This document shows positions 34,307 through 45,300 of a stretch of 45,517 nt of DNA, one piece after another. Position 1 is the stretch's first letter; every line of letters begins with the position of its first letter. The stretch lies in the NCBI GenBank assembly GCA_947476185.1, contig CANJPX010000020.1, positions 1 to 45,517 of the forward strand. Direction: 5' to 3'. The notes below the pieces were generated by a model that was given only the letters and a program-made list of their open reading frames with translations, had not been told where the DNA came from and searched no databases. Source of the DNA: Bacteroidota bacterium. Its GTDB lineage: Bacteria; Bacteroidota; Bacteroidia; 2-12-FULL-35-15. Made by a program: the position numbers and the translations under genes.

Positions 34307-34830
34307 GAATAGCTTTACTTGGACCTGAAAGCACTGCAAAAAGCACCCTTTCGGAGGCTCTTGCCAAACACTATAAAACAGTTTGGGTAAAAGAATATGC
34401 ACGAGAATACTTGTCGGAATTAGCTGCAAAATATACGCTGAATGATATTTTAATTATTGCAAGAGAGCAATTAGAGCAAGAAAAAAAAGCATTATCAACT
34501 GCAAACAACTTTCTGTTTGCTGACACAGAATTAATTATTTCAAAAGTTTGGTGCGAAGATGTTTTTGAATTGTGTCCGAATTGGATCACGGAAAAACTAA
34601 TCGAAAATAAATACGACCTGTATCTACTGACCTATCCTGATCTGCCATGGGAAGCTGATGAACTGAGAGAGAATCCCAATCGCAGGAAATTCCTTTTCGA
34701 ATGGTATGAAAAAGAATTAATTTCTATACAAGCGAATTACACCATAATAAAAGGAGAAGATGAACAGCGATTTATTAACTGCCTTGCTGCAATCGAAAAT
34801 TTTTCTTCTCATTCTAATTTTAATTTATAG
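34282..34830 (+). CDS. NadR-like P-loop kinase (ribosylnicotinamide-kinase type)
   Basis: The 182-residue P-loop protein resembles the C-terminal kinase domain of NadR. The Walker A is GPESTAKST (14-22), where the usual Gly before Lys is Ala. Further family marks are the KEYAREYL block that follows (EYAREY is typical of NadR kinases), FLFADTELIISKVWCEDVF (the Walker B-like FADTE) and the lid-like DLPWEADELRENPNRR. It lacks the nucleotidyltransferase domain of full NadR. The start ATG lies within the end of pnuC with a 25-base overlap, so the transporter and kinase are translationally coupled, fitting uptake then trapping by phosphorylation. The substrate could be nicotinamide riboside or thiamin. 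Confidence 0.85.
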   Translation: MEKKNRIIRIALLGPESTAKSTLSEALAKHYKTVWVKEYAREYLSELAAKYTLNDILIIAREQLEQEKKALSTANNFLFADTELIISKVWCEDVFELCPNWITEKLIENKYDLYLLTYPDLPWEADELRENPNRRKFLFEWYEKELISIQANYTIIKGEDEQRFINCLAAIENFSSHSNFNL

Positions 34831-34835
34831 ATTTG

Positions 34836-35020
34836 CATCCTCTTAAGGGGTGTTGCAAGAAATTAGAAATGATGAATGTTGAATTAATAATTTCCAAAAA
34901 AATTATAATTCATTTTTAAAAATCTACATTTTTTTCAGCTGAGATTATACCCAATAAATTTTTGCGCCAAACGCAACTATTTATGCACCTGATCAGGATC
35001 ATGCCTGCGTAGGGAAATGG
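34836..35020 (+). ncRNA. TPP riboswitch (THI element)
   Basis: The core consensus is present. GGGGTG at 34847-34852 can pair with ATACCC (34947-34952). GCTGAGA begins at 34938. The 3' part CACCTGATCAGGATCATGCC then GCGTAGGGAAATGG (from about 34985 to 35020) matches the conserved pyrophosphate-binding arm and closing strand. The P3 arm is expanded: GTTG (34851-34854) pairs with CAGC, enclosing about 75 bases of AT-rich stem. A hairpin ATAGTAGC/GCTGCTAT (35034-35061) between aptamer and start codon may be the expression platform. It lacks a T run, so control of translation is more likely than termination. It governs the receptor gene at 35089. Confidence 0.93.
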
Positions 35021-35088
35021 TAATGTTATAACAATAGTAGCTGCATGCCCTTTGCTGCTATCAGTTTAACTATAAAAAATAAATACAA

Positions 35089-37545
35089 ATGTTTACAAAA
35101 AAGAGTTTTGCAGCGCTACTATTGCTTCTGCCATCATTGGCATTTGCTCAATACAGCATCCGAGGAAAAGTAAATAATAAAAATTCACATGAAAGTGTGG
35201 CCGGAGCTACAATAAGCATCAATAACACCTATATCGCTTCTCAAAGCAAAAGTGATGGCACTTTCGAACTTTCGAATTTAAAAAAAGGAACCTATATCCT
35301 GCACACAACTTTTATTGGATTCCTCAGCACGACAGATACAGTTGTAATGAATGAAAACAAGGATGCAGACATTATAATAGAATTGGAAGAGAGTCCGGTT
35401 TTGATGGATGAAGTGATCGTTTCAGCTACGCGTGTTGATGAGCGGGGAGCAGTTGCAAATTCTCAACTTTCAAAAACACAGATCGGGGAGCAAAATCTAG
35501 GACAGGATCTTCCCTATTTATTAAATCAACTCCCTTCTGTTGTGACCACGTCAGATGCCGGTGCCGGAGTTGGATATACAGGTATCCATATTCGTGGTGT
35601 TGATGCAACAAGAATAAATGTTACCATAAATGGAATACCAGTTAACGACGCCGAATCGCAAGGAGCATATTGGGTAGACCTTCCAGACATTGCATCTAGC
35701 ATTGATAACATACAAGTACAACGAGGTGTTGGGTCATCCACAAATGGGGCGGGAGCCTTCGGTGGAAGTTTAAATATTCAAACCACGAAATTGATTCCGA
35801 AAGGTTATGGAGAATACAACTCATCCTACGGATCATTTAACACTTGGAAAAACACTGTAAATGCCGGTTCCGGCTTAATCAACGACAAATTTGCAGTAGA
35901 CATGCGTTTATCGAAAGTTTCCACTGACGGATTTATTGACAGAGCAACATCCGATCTAAGATCCTATTATTTATCAGGGGCTTACTACGGTAAAAATTCC
36001 ATCATCAAATTCATTACTTTTTCGGGACAAGAAGAAACATATCAAGCATGGAACGGAATTCCGGAATCACGTTTAAAAGGTGATGAACAAGGGATGAACG
36101 ATTATATTATCAGAAATGGATTGGCACCTGAGGAAGCCTTACAACTGCTAAATTCGGATAGCAGAAAATTCAATCAATTCACATATAAGAACCAAGTTGA
36201 TAATTATAAGCAGGATTATTACCAATTGCATTTCTCACATGAATTCAATCGGAATTGGAATGCCAACCTTGCTTTTCATTTCACAAAAGGGAAAGGATAT
36301 TATGAAGAATATAAAAACGATCAAGCCTTCAGCAGTTATGGATTATCAGATATTACAATCGGCTCAGATACGATCACCTCAACAAATTTAGTTAGAAGAA
36401 GATGGCTTGATAATAATTTTTATGGTGCCACTTATTCTTTAGCCTACAATAGCAATAAAAAATTAGTTGCAACTATTGGAGGAGCTTTGAATAAATATGA
36501 CGGCTTGCATTATGGAGAAATAATCTGGTCACAATACGCTTCCAACAGTACCTTACACACAAGTTATTATAACGATACAGCAAACAAAATCGACTTTAAT
36601 ATTTTCGCAAAAATAATTTATTCGGTGACACAAAAATTTTCATTTTATGCAGATATGCAATACCGATTGGTCAATTATTCATTTCTTGGATATGATGATA
36701 GTTTAAAAAATATCCAACAAACGGCTGCACTAGATTTTGTAAATCCCAAATTAGGTTTACACTATGAAATAAACTCAAACGCAAGTATTTATTTATCCTA
36801 TAGTATAGGACACAAAGAACCGAGCCGTGACGATTACACCCAATCAACACCAACAAGCCGTCCAAAGCCTGAAACATTGAATGATCTTGAATTAGGATAC
36901 AGACATAACCTAAAAGTTGCACAGTGGGCTTTGAATTTATATTATATGGAATATCAAAATCAATTGGTACTTACCGGAGAAATAAATGATGTTGGTGCCT
37001 ACAACAGAGCAAATGTTGACAACAGTTACAGAGCGGGAATAGAAGCAGGATTCGGCATTAAATTATTAAAGAACCTGAGTTGGAATGCAAATCTGACGTT
37101 AAGTAAAAACAAGATCCTGAACTTCAAAGAGTATATCGACAATTACGACAGCACAGCTCAGCGTGTAAACATTTATTCTGAATGCGACATTGCCTTTTCA
37201 CCAAATGTGATCGCGGGAAGCACATTCACATACGAACCCATTAAAAATTTAAAATTTAGCTTTATCAGTAAATATGTGGGCGACCAATTTTTAGATAACA
37301 CTTCAAATAAAGGTAGAAAACTGGATGCCTTTTTTGTAAATGATGTCCGCATAAATTATATAATTAAGACAAAATATATTCGAGAGATTGGCTTTACGTT
37401 AGCACTCAACAATTTATTCGGTGAGCAATACGAATCCAATGGCTATACTTTTGGGTATATTGCAGGAGGACAACATACGGTAGAGAATTTTTACTATCCG
37501 CAAGCCGGAATAAATTTTATGGCCGGATTGAGTTTAAAGTTTTAG
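35089..37545 (+). CDS. TonB-dependent outer-membrane receptor, probably for thiamin
   Basis: This is an 818-residue receptor. It has a signal peptide (1-20, ending AFAQ), a carboxypeptidase-regulatory-like domain (about 22-100), and a TonB-box region VLMDEVIVSATRVDERG. The plug contains GIHIRGVDATRINVTINGIPVNDAESQG and the phrase VQRGVGSSTNGAGAFGGSLNI. The barrel ends FMAGLSLKF with terminal Phe. It lies directly after a TPP riboswitch, so its expression should fall when thiamin diphosphate is plentiful. That makes thiamin or a precursor its likely ligand. The upstream pnuC-kinase pair would then supply inner-membrane uptake and trapping. Confidence 0.92.
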   Translation: MFTKKSFAALLLLLPSLAFAQYSIRGKVNNKNSHESVAGATISINNTYIASQSKSDGTFELSNLKKGTYILHTTFIGFLSTTDTVVMNENKDADIIIELEESPVLMDEVIVSATRVDERGAVANSQLSKTQIGEQNLGQDLPYLLNQLPSVVTTSDAGAGVGYTGIHIRGVDATRINVTINGIPVNDAESQGAYWVDLPDIASSIDNIQVQRGVGSSTNGAGAFGGSLNIQTTKLIPKGYGEYNSSYGSFNTWKNTVNAGSGLINDKFAVDMRLSKVSTDGFIDRATSDLRSYYLSGAYYGKNSIIKFITFSGQEETYQAWNGIPESRLKGDEQGMNDYIIRNGLAPEEALQLLNSDSRKFNQFTYKNQVDNYKQDYYQLHFSHEFNRNWNANLAFHFTKGKGYYEEYKNDQAFSSYGLSDITIGSDTITSTNLVRRRWLDNNFYGATYSLAYNSNKKLVATIGGALNKYDGLHYGEIIWSQYASNSTLHTSYYNDTANKIDFNIFAKIIYSVTQKFSFYADMQYRLVNYSFLGYDDSLKNIQQTAALDFVNPKLGLHYEINSNASIYLSYSIGHKEPSRDDYTQSTPTSRPKPETLNDLELGYRHNLKVAQWALNLYYMEYQNQLVLTGEINDVGAYNRANVDNSYRAGIEAGFGIKLLKNLSWNANLTLSKNKILNFKEYIDNYDSTAQRVNIYSECDIAFSPNVIAGSTFTYEPIKNLKFSFISKYVGDQFLDNTSNKGRKLDAFFVNDVRINYIIKTKYIREIGFTLALNNLFGEQYESNGYTFGYIAGGQHTVENFYYPQAGINFMAGLSLKF

Positions 37546-37551
37546 GAAGTT

Positions 37552-37655
37552 GAGACTTGCTATTTATTATACATCATTGCAAGGAACGAAGTAATATTTG
37601 CTCAAGGCGGAGACTTGCACTCTGCATGAGAGATTGCTGCGTTCTTCGCAAATAT
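37552..37655. repeat. Decayed inverted-repeat element between the thiamin receptor and GSCFA genes
   Basis: The left arm (37572-37597, CATTGCAAGGAACGAAG then TAAT) is an imperfect inverted copy of the right arm (37627-37655, GAGATTGCTGCGTTCTTCGC). The 9-base GAGACTTGC occurs at 37552-37560 and again at 37610-37618. The arms resemble a short palindromic element I recall from many bacterial genomes that reads like CATTGCGAGGAACGAAGCAATC. This copy appears degenerate and contains no gene. Confidence 0.7.
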
Positions 37656-37658
37656 GTT

Positions 37659-38621
37659 TTACAAAGAAAAATATTTTACCTCATCACTAAGATCCAAAAG
37701 AGGATTTTCATTTTGCAATTTTATACAGCGCTCCAAATAAGTAGCCTTAAAATTTTTATGCCCTTCTGTCTCAGAATTAAATGGCTTATGCTCTTTTGCC
37801 GCAAGTATCTCTTTTATTTTTCCTAATAATCCGGAAGTTTTTTCATCAAAACCCGTTGTACAAAACTTTTCAAAAACGTAGGCGATAGCTTGCTCATTAG
37901 GATGAACAAGATCATCTTTATAAAAACGATAATCGCGCAGATCGTCTATTACCAATTCATAGGCAGGAAAATAAAAAACATTTTCACTGATAAGCTGATG
38001 AACAGAATCGATCAATCTTGCTTTGCTCACACTATTTTCAACCACTCCATCACGAACATATCGAACAGGACTAATTGTGAAAACTATTTTTAATTTTGGA
38101 TTGAACTTTTTCAATTCAGCCATCAAAAATTTATATTCTTCTATAATTTCAGAAGAAACCAACAATTGTTTCGAAAACTCTTTTTGAGGCTGTTTGTGAC
38201 AATTACCGACCAGTTCATTGTTTTTCTTGTAAACAAATGCAGAACCAAATGTAATGAATAACCATTCCGTATTTTTTAAAGAAACATGTGCTTCCGAAAT
38301 ATTTTTATTTATTTCTAGAAGACATTTTTGTTTATCAGGATTTGAAAAACGGCTGTGATGTTCCCATGAATTCCAACAGTCGTTTGCAAAAAACAATTCC
38401 CCCTCCGTAACAAAATCTATCTTTAAATATCTGCGCAAAGCTGCCGCAATACTCAAAGGATTATATAAAATTCCGTGAGGATTTAAGTGCGTCTTAAATT
38501 TATATTTACACATTAAATCACTCATGTTTTCAGCGAAACAAGAGCCTATAAAAAAAGAAGAATGCGAGTAATTTATTTTTTGATGAAAAGAAGGGATCGG
38601 AAAATCTAAATGAAAGTTCAT
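37659..38621 (-). CDS. GSCFA-family SGNH-type hydrolase
   Basis: This 320-residue protein is named for the motif GSCFA, seen at residues 26-30 in FFIGSCFAENMSDLM. The family is SGNH-like. Other blocks are LNPHGILYNPLSIAAAL, FITFGSAFVYKK, FTISPVRYVRDG and the catalytic Asp-His block DDLRDYRFYKDDLVHPNEQA. A Ser-type esterase or acyl hydrolase on a sugar or lipid is plausible, with Ser 27, Asp and His as the reactive set. No signal peptide is seen, so it should be cytosolic. It ends at the inverted-repeat element and is downstream of ribF and the LRR gene with a 56-base gap. Confidence 0.88.
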   Translation of the reverse strand: MNFHLDFPIPSFHQKINYSHSSFFIGSCFAENMSDLMCKYKFKTHLNPHGILYNPLSIAAALRRYLKIDFVTEGELFFANDCWNSWEHHSRFSNPDKQKCLLEINKNISEAHVSLKNTEWLFITFGSAFVYKKNNELVGNCHKQPQKEFSKQLLVSSEIIEEYKFLMAELKKFNPKLKIVFTISPVRYVRDGVVENSVSKARLIDSVHQLISENVFYFPAYELVIDDLRDYRFYKDDLVHPNEQAIAYVFEKFCTTGFDEKTSGLLGKIKEILAAKEHKPFNSETEGHKNFKATYLERCIKLQNENPLLDLSDEVKYFSL

Positions 38622-38677
38622 GGCTTAAAATTCTTAAAAATAATTCTTAAATCCTAAATCAAGAATTCCTAACTATT

Positions 38678-39307
38678 TTATTGCTGGCATTTGCAATAAG
38701 GAGAAAAATAAACTTTCGCATTTGGCAACATCGCCTGAATATTATTTTGCTGCGCATCAGGAATAAGTATCACACGAAGGTCCAGGACCTTTAAACTTTT
38801 GAGTTCTTTCAGTTCTTCCGGAAAGCCATCAATATTATTGCTCCACAGATCTAGATTCCTTAATTTGATAAGTTTTCCAATGGAATGGGGAATAGATGTT
38901 AATTCGTTCTGATTGGCATTCAAATAATATAAGTTAGAAAGGTCGCCAATTTGCGGAGGAAATTCTTCAAGACTATTTTTTGAAATGGCAAAATATTGTA
39001 AATTTTTCAACTGGCTGATCTCAATCGGGAGTTCTTTTATTGAATTTTTACTCAGATCTAAATACTGAAGATTCGGGAATTTCAATATTTCCATCGGGAA
39101 GGATTTCAATTTGTTTTTCCTAAGTTCCAGCTTGACAACTTTTTCTGGATTCTTCAGCGCTTCCTCCAGACTAGTATAAGCGTGCATTGTATCCAATGTC
39201 AGTGAATCCAGTAAAACAGTTTGAGAAACAACTTTTTGCGAAACAAAAATAAGAGCAAGAAGAATACCTGTTCTCAAAATTGAATAGTATGGTGTTTTTA
39301 TTTTCAA
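38678..39307 (-). CDS. Exported leucine-rich-repeat protein
   Basis: A 209-residue protein with a signal peptide (about 1-28, ending KVVSQ) followed by six leucine-rich repeats of 23 residues (NLQYLDLSKNSIKELPIEISQLK pattern, with LP in most units). The C-terminus ends YFSPYCKCQQ. It should form a curved binding surface exposed in the periplasm or at the surface. The start codon is TTG at 39307, part of a 4-base TTGA overlap with the ribF stop. The only nearby ATG lies after the signal peptide, so the TTG start is needed for export. Translation is therefore coupled to ribF although the functions appear unrelated. Confidence 0.8.
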   Translation of the reverse strand: MKIKTPYYSILRTGILLALIFVSQKVVSQTVLLDSLTLDTMHAYTSLEEALKNPEKVVKLELRKNKLKSFPMEILKFPNLQYLDLSKNSIKELPIEISQLKNLQYFAISKNSLEEFPPQIGDLSNLYYLNANQNELTSIPHSIGKLIKLRNLDLWSNNIDGFPEELKELKSLKVLDLRVILIPDAQQNNIQAMLPNAKVYFSPYCKCQQ

Positions 39308-40233
39308 GCAGATAATATTTTCAAAGCGTTTTGTTTATCAATGGCCAATGTATTTTTCAAATCTTCTACTCCATTGAACTTTACTTCATCACGTAGACGC
39401 TTAATAAAATAAATGGTTGCGTCATGTCCGTAAATATCCTGATCAAAATCAAAAATATTCACTTCCATGCTCCTAGCCTTTCCTTCAAAGGTCGGATTGT
39501 ATCCAATATTAAGCATTCCACCAAATATTTTGCCATTATTTTCAACTTTTACAGCATAAACACCATCAGCTGGAATAAGCTTGTATTTATCCTCAATAAG
39601 GATATTTGCAGTAGGATAGCCAATCGTTCTACCCACTTGTGCGCCTTTCTGCACTTTACCGGTAACCGAAAAAGGATGTCCGAGAAAGGATGTTGCTGAA
39701 TCAATATCGCCCGATTGCAGTGCTTGTCGGATCTTTGTAGAACTTATTTCAATAGAATCAATATCTTCAGCAGGGATCTCCTCCACATCAAAACCATAAA
39801 GTGGTCCAAACTCTTTCAAGTGCTCAAAAGATCCCTCTCGATTGCGGCCAAAATGATGGTTGTAGCCAATCACAAGTCGTTTGGTATGAATAGTATTCAC
39901 CAGAATATTACGGACAAATTCAACAGATGACAAGCGGGAAAACTCCTTTGTAAAGGGATAAATGATAAGGTGATCGACACCGTAGTTCTGAAGAAGACAG
40001 ATCTTTTCATCTTGGGTATTCAACAATTTTAGCTCATTATCCTCCGGAAAAAGAACCATTCTTGGATGCGGATAAAAGGTAAACAAAACGGTTTCACCTT
40101 TCTCATGAACCGCCACCTCTTTTAACCGAGAAATTATCTTTTGATGCCCTAAATGAACTCCATCAAATGTGCCGGTGGTAACAATTGGATTTTTTACATC
40201 CTTAAAATCTTCAATTTGGGTATAAACCTTCAT
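39304..40233 (-). CDS. ribF: Bifunctional riboflavin kinase / FMN adenylyltransferase RibF
   Basis: RibF turns riboflavin into FMN and then FAD. The 309-residue protein has both domains. The N-terminal adenylyltransferase shows TGTFDGVHLGHQKII (20-34, with the HxGH-type HLGH) and later ISSTKIRQAL. The C-terminal kinase shows GRTIGYPTANI, IPADGVYAV and GGMLNIGYNPTF. It is the first gene of a run followed by the LRR gene with a 4-base overlap. Upstream, 211 bases separate it from the divergent atpD. Confidence 0.97.
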   Translation of the reverse strand: MKVYTQIEDFKDVKNPIVTTGTFDGVHLGHQKIISRLKEVAVHEKGETVLFTFYPHPRMVLFPEDNELKLLNTQDEKICLLQNYGVDHLIIYPFTKEFSRLSSVEFVRNILVNTIHTKRLVIGYNHHFGRNREGSFEHLKEFGPLYGFDVEEIPAEDIDSIEISSTKIRQALQSGDIDSATSFLGHPFSVTGKVQKGAQVGRTIGYPTANILIEDKYKLIPADGVYAVKVENNGKIFGGMLNIGYNPTFEGKARSMEVNIFDFDQDIYGHDATIYFIKRLRDEVKFNGVEDLKNTLAIDKQNALKILSA

Positions 40234-40387
40234 TTAATAACTAATTACATCATACGATTTGCTAACAGGTTTCGACAATACCCAAAAAACAGAGGTCGAA
40301 AACGCCTTTATTTTCCACAAAAAATGGCCTATGATTTAAAGATACGAATTTAATCATAAAAATATTTAAAATCGATTTTTTACATAA

Positions 40388-41950
<1,563 letters not shown>

Positions 41951-41964
41951 ATAGACACAAGTAA

Positions 41965-42015
41965 CAAGTATCAGGAAGTAAGATCTGGTACTTGATACTT
42001 AATACTTGATACATA
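41965..42015 (+). repeat. Short repeats and hairpin between atpD and atpC
   Basis: AAGTATCA (41966-41973) pairs with TGATACTT (41993-42000), and AAGTA (41976-41980) with TACTT (41989-41993), giving an imperfect hairpin. A 14-base tandem repeat TACTTGATACTTAA/TACTTGATACATAA (41989-42002, 42003-42016) runs right up to the atpC start codon. Confidence 0.75.
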
Positions 42016-42255
42016 ATGCATTTAGAAATAATAACTCCGGATAAAAAAGTATACAGTGGTGAAGTAGAAGCCGTAAAGCTTCCCGGTGCTGATGGATCTT
42101 TTGGTATTTTAAATAATCACGCACCTATTATAGCGTCTTTGAAAAAAGGAACTGTAAAGGTTACTGATTCGAAAAAAAATATCGAGAACTTTGAGATCAA
42201 TGGTGGTGTTGTTGAAGTACAAAATAACCAAGTGATCATATTGGCAGAAGCATAA
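42016..42255 (+). CDS. atpC: F-type ATP synthase subunit epsilon (short form)
   Basis: This 79-residue epsilon subunit sits on the central stalk and couples rotation. It has only the N-terminal beta-sandwich domain: MHLEIITPDKKVYSGEVEAVKLPGADGSFGILNNHAPIIASL, with the conserved GILNNHAP loop. The C-terminal helical hairpin, which in E. coli inhibits ATP hydrolysis, is absent. Short forms are usual in Bacteroidota. It ends just before a strong terminator. Confidence 0.96.
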   Translation: MHLEIITPDKKVYSGEVEAVKLPGADGSFGILNNHAPIIASLKKGTVKVTDSKKNIENFEINGGVVEVQNNQVIILAEA

Positions 42256-42273
42256 ACATATTTTTCCAATCAA

Positions 42274-42314
42274 AAAAAGATCCCGTTCTTCAATATGAAG
42301 AGCGGGATCTTTTT
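42274..42314. terminator. Bidirectional terminator after atpC
   Basis: AAAAAGATCCCG (42274-42285) pairs with CGGGATCTTTTT (42303-42314), with an inner TTCTTC/GAAGA extension. A and T runs flank it. It serves both atpC and the converging transglutaminase gene. Confidence 0.93.
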
Positions 42315-42334
42315 TGCGTATTGTATTTATGCAA

Positions 42335-45300
42335 TTATTTAAATGCAACTTGTTTTGAATCTGCCTCAGAAATTTTAGTGAATGATTCTTTAAAAACAAT
42401 ATAATCTAAAGGGCTCACAATCTCCTTATTGAATTTCAATGAACGTGTTGCCGACAATTTTGTTCCTACCATTTTAAATGTCAAGGAATAACTTAAAATT
42501 TCATTTTTGATTACCACAGTTTTTGGCATTTCTGCCAATAATTTCCCCTTTGGCAATTCAACGATCAATTCTTCAGTCGCTGTTTCTATAGAAGAAAAAG
42601 ACCAAACATTAAAAGGAAAAGTTCGTTTTTCCAAAGTCAGGAAATCCAGACTTGAATAAGAATCTGACCATGGCAATTTAATTATTTTCATTCCTGCAAC
42701 ATCCATTAAAGCGTTGCTGACGGTAAACGCAAGTTTGTAACTTACCGTATCACTCAAACTGGAAAGATCACTAAAATTCAGCTCCGTTAATTTAACAGGA
42801 GTGGTATAATCAGATCCTATTGCACGGCTCATCGTTTTCATTTGTTCTTCTTTCCCAAGTTCAGCATAATCGCTGCGTGTACCATCAGCAAAAACGCCTG
42901 TTCTTGTGGTCGTTCGGGAAACTGTAAGATCATTATTATTAAAAGAAACATTTGCTTTTCGTGAAATAGTATTAATAACTCTGTTCGATGTTTTTAATCG
43001 CTCCAATTCACCCGAAACAGTTTTTGTTTCAGTTGGAATTTGAAGTATTGAGGTATTCATCAAAGAATTTCCGATCGTAGAGAAGGATAATTTATTATCT
43101 GTCAATTCAATAAAATATTCTTTTCCATCCGCCATCAAATGGGCGATACAATGATTAAAGCCAACATTCGGTTGGATCAGACAATTATCGCCATTATCTC
43201 TAGTACTTACCAAAACAAGGTTAGCCGTTACACCAACTTCGCGGCACATAGCCACAAATAATGTTGATACATCTTTACAATCTCCAAGCTTTGTATTTAA
43301 AGTACGGGAAGCTTTTTGAGGAACGAATGCACCGTGCAAGAATGAAACATTGCTGTAACTAACATTCTTTTCAATGTATTCATAGATCAATTTTGCTTTT
43401 TGTAATTCAGTTAACTTTTTTGATTTGTCCTTGAATACATCAGCAACAGCTTCTTTGATCTCATAATCTGATTTTGCTTTTGTATTTGCAAGATCCGCAT
43501 ACCAATTGCTGATGAATTTCCAATCAGGAATGGAGGAAATATCTATCACCATTCCAATATCATCCAAAGGTGGCATGTAGGGTTCATTTTTTAAACCGGC
43601 AAGATTGGATTTTTCAAAAGCATATAATTTATATCCATCTTCGGGGGAGCTGACAGTTGGCTGCAGATCGCTGTTAAGCACTTTATAATTAAATTTTTTC
43701 GCTTCAGGAACAAGCAAGCTATACTTACTTAAACCAACCGGCAAACTATAATTCAGATTAAAACGATCGGTAAAATGTGCCGCCAATTGTCCGTAAACGT
43801 AATCTTCGATACGGTAGGTGATATGTATTGCATCACCTATCTCTAATGATGTGAACACCATTTGATTTTCATTTGTCTCTGCTTTTACTTTATTGCCATC
43901 AGCTTTTATTACTTCCGCTTTCTCAATGATCAAACGTTGTGTGTATCCGTTAAACCCAACAGAATATTCTTTCCAGGAATCAATTCCGGCCTGATTGAAT
44001 ATTTTCACACAAAGTTCTGTTTTTTGTTCCGTTGCACCTTCCGGGTAAACGATACGCTGCATTTCATTCAAAAGGACAATGCTATTATCCTCGGGAAAGT
44101 CTTTTGGCTTAGGAGAACCTGCAACCAACTTATCGATATCCTGTTCAGGGAAATAATCAAACAACTCCTTTTTATTTTGCATTTTCCGGAGCAAACGATG
44201 AGCTTCATAATTTGTCGGAGAGAAATAAATACATTTTGCAAAAGCCATTTTTGCATCCTCCGTTTTATTCATGGCTTCATAAATTTTCCCTAATTGATTC
44301 CAATAATATCCATTATACGGACAGATCTTGATCAATTTCTTCATCCATGTTTCGGCAGTAGAATAATCTTGTTTGGAGAAATACAGATCAGAAACACCTT
44401 CATAATACCCCGTTGCATAAGGAAAATCTTCGGTGCGTTTTAAATAGATATCAAATCCTTTTTGAACATTCCCCTTTTCAAAATAATTGCTTGCTAATGT
44501 GTTAGAAGCTGTTTCATTACTATTCGTTTTTAAATATTTCAACAGAATATCATTGGCTTTATCATAATCCTTATTCACATTGGTTTCAATAATATATTTC
44601 AGGTTCACAATATCCCAATTATCAGGATATTTTTCATACAGCTCTTTTCCAACAGATACAATATTGTCAAACTTTTTACGCTTCACATAAATATCAAGTT
44701 CCAGCGCATCAGTAAGCAAAGTTGCGCCATAATTTTTCACCAATTTTCCCAATAATCTTTCAGCTTCATCGTAATCTTCTTTTTCGACTGCATCATTATA
44801 TAACTCTCTGATAGCATAATAACTTTCCGGATCATTTGTTTTAATACTCTCTACAGCCTTAGTAAGCATTGTAGTATTCTGATCTCGTGAATAACACTCT
44901 ATCAATCGTTCTTTAATATAAGTGGATTGTGGAGCAACGATAGATGCTTCTGTAAATGCTTTTCGAGCATCATATGCCTTATCATTGCGCAAATGAATTT
45001 CGCCAAGCATTAACAGCGATAAAATATTTTTAGGATCTGATTTTAATTTTTCCTGAAAAAAGGCATCCGCAAAAAAAGGAACTTCCTTCACTTCATAGGC
45101 TGTTTCTTTTGTGTAGGATTGCGCCTCAGTGGCATATGTAATTCCTGCCAAGGGTTTTTCGCTGAGATCAAATAACCTTACCATAAAGTTGGAACGGTCT
45201 AATTCACTTTTTCCTACCTGCACCAGTATCCGATTATAACCTTTATTTAATTTTACTTTATAACCATAAACATCAAGATCTGTATTTTGTTCTTCAACAA

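Noticed and set aside
37557-37826. Open frame of 89 codons on the plus strand
   Set aside because: It starts in the inverted-repeat element and then runs antisense to the GSCFA gene, whose catalytic motifs are intact.
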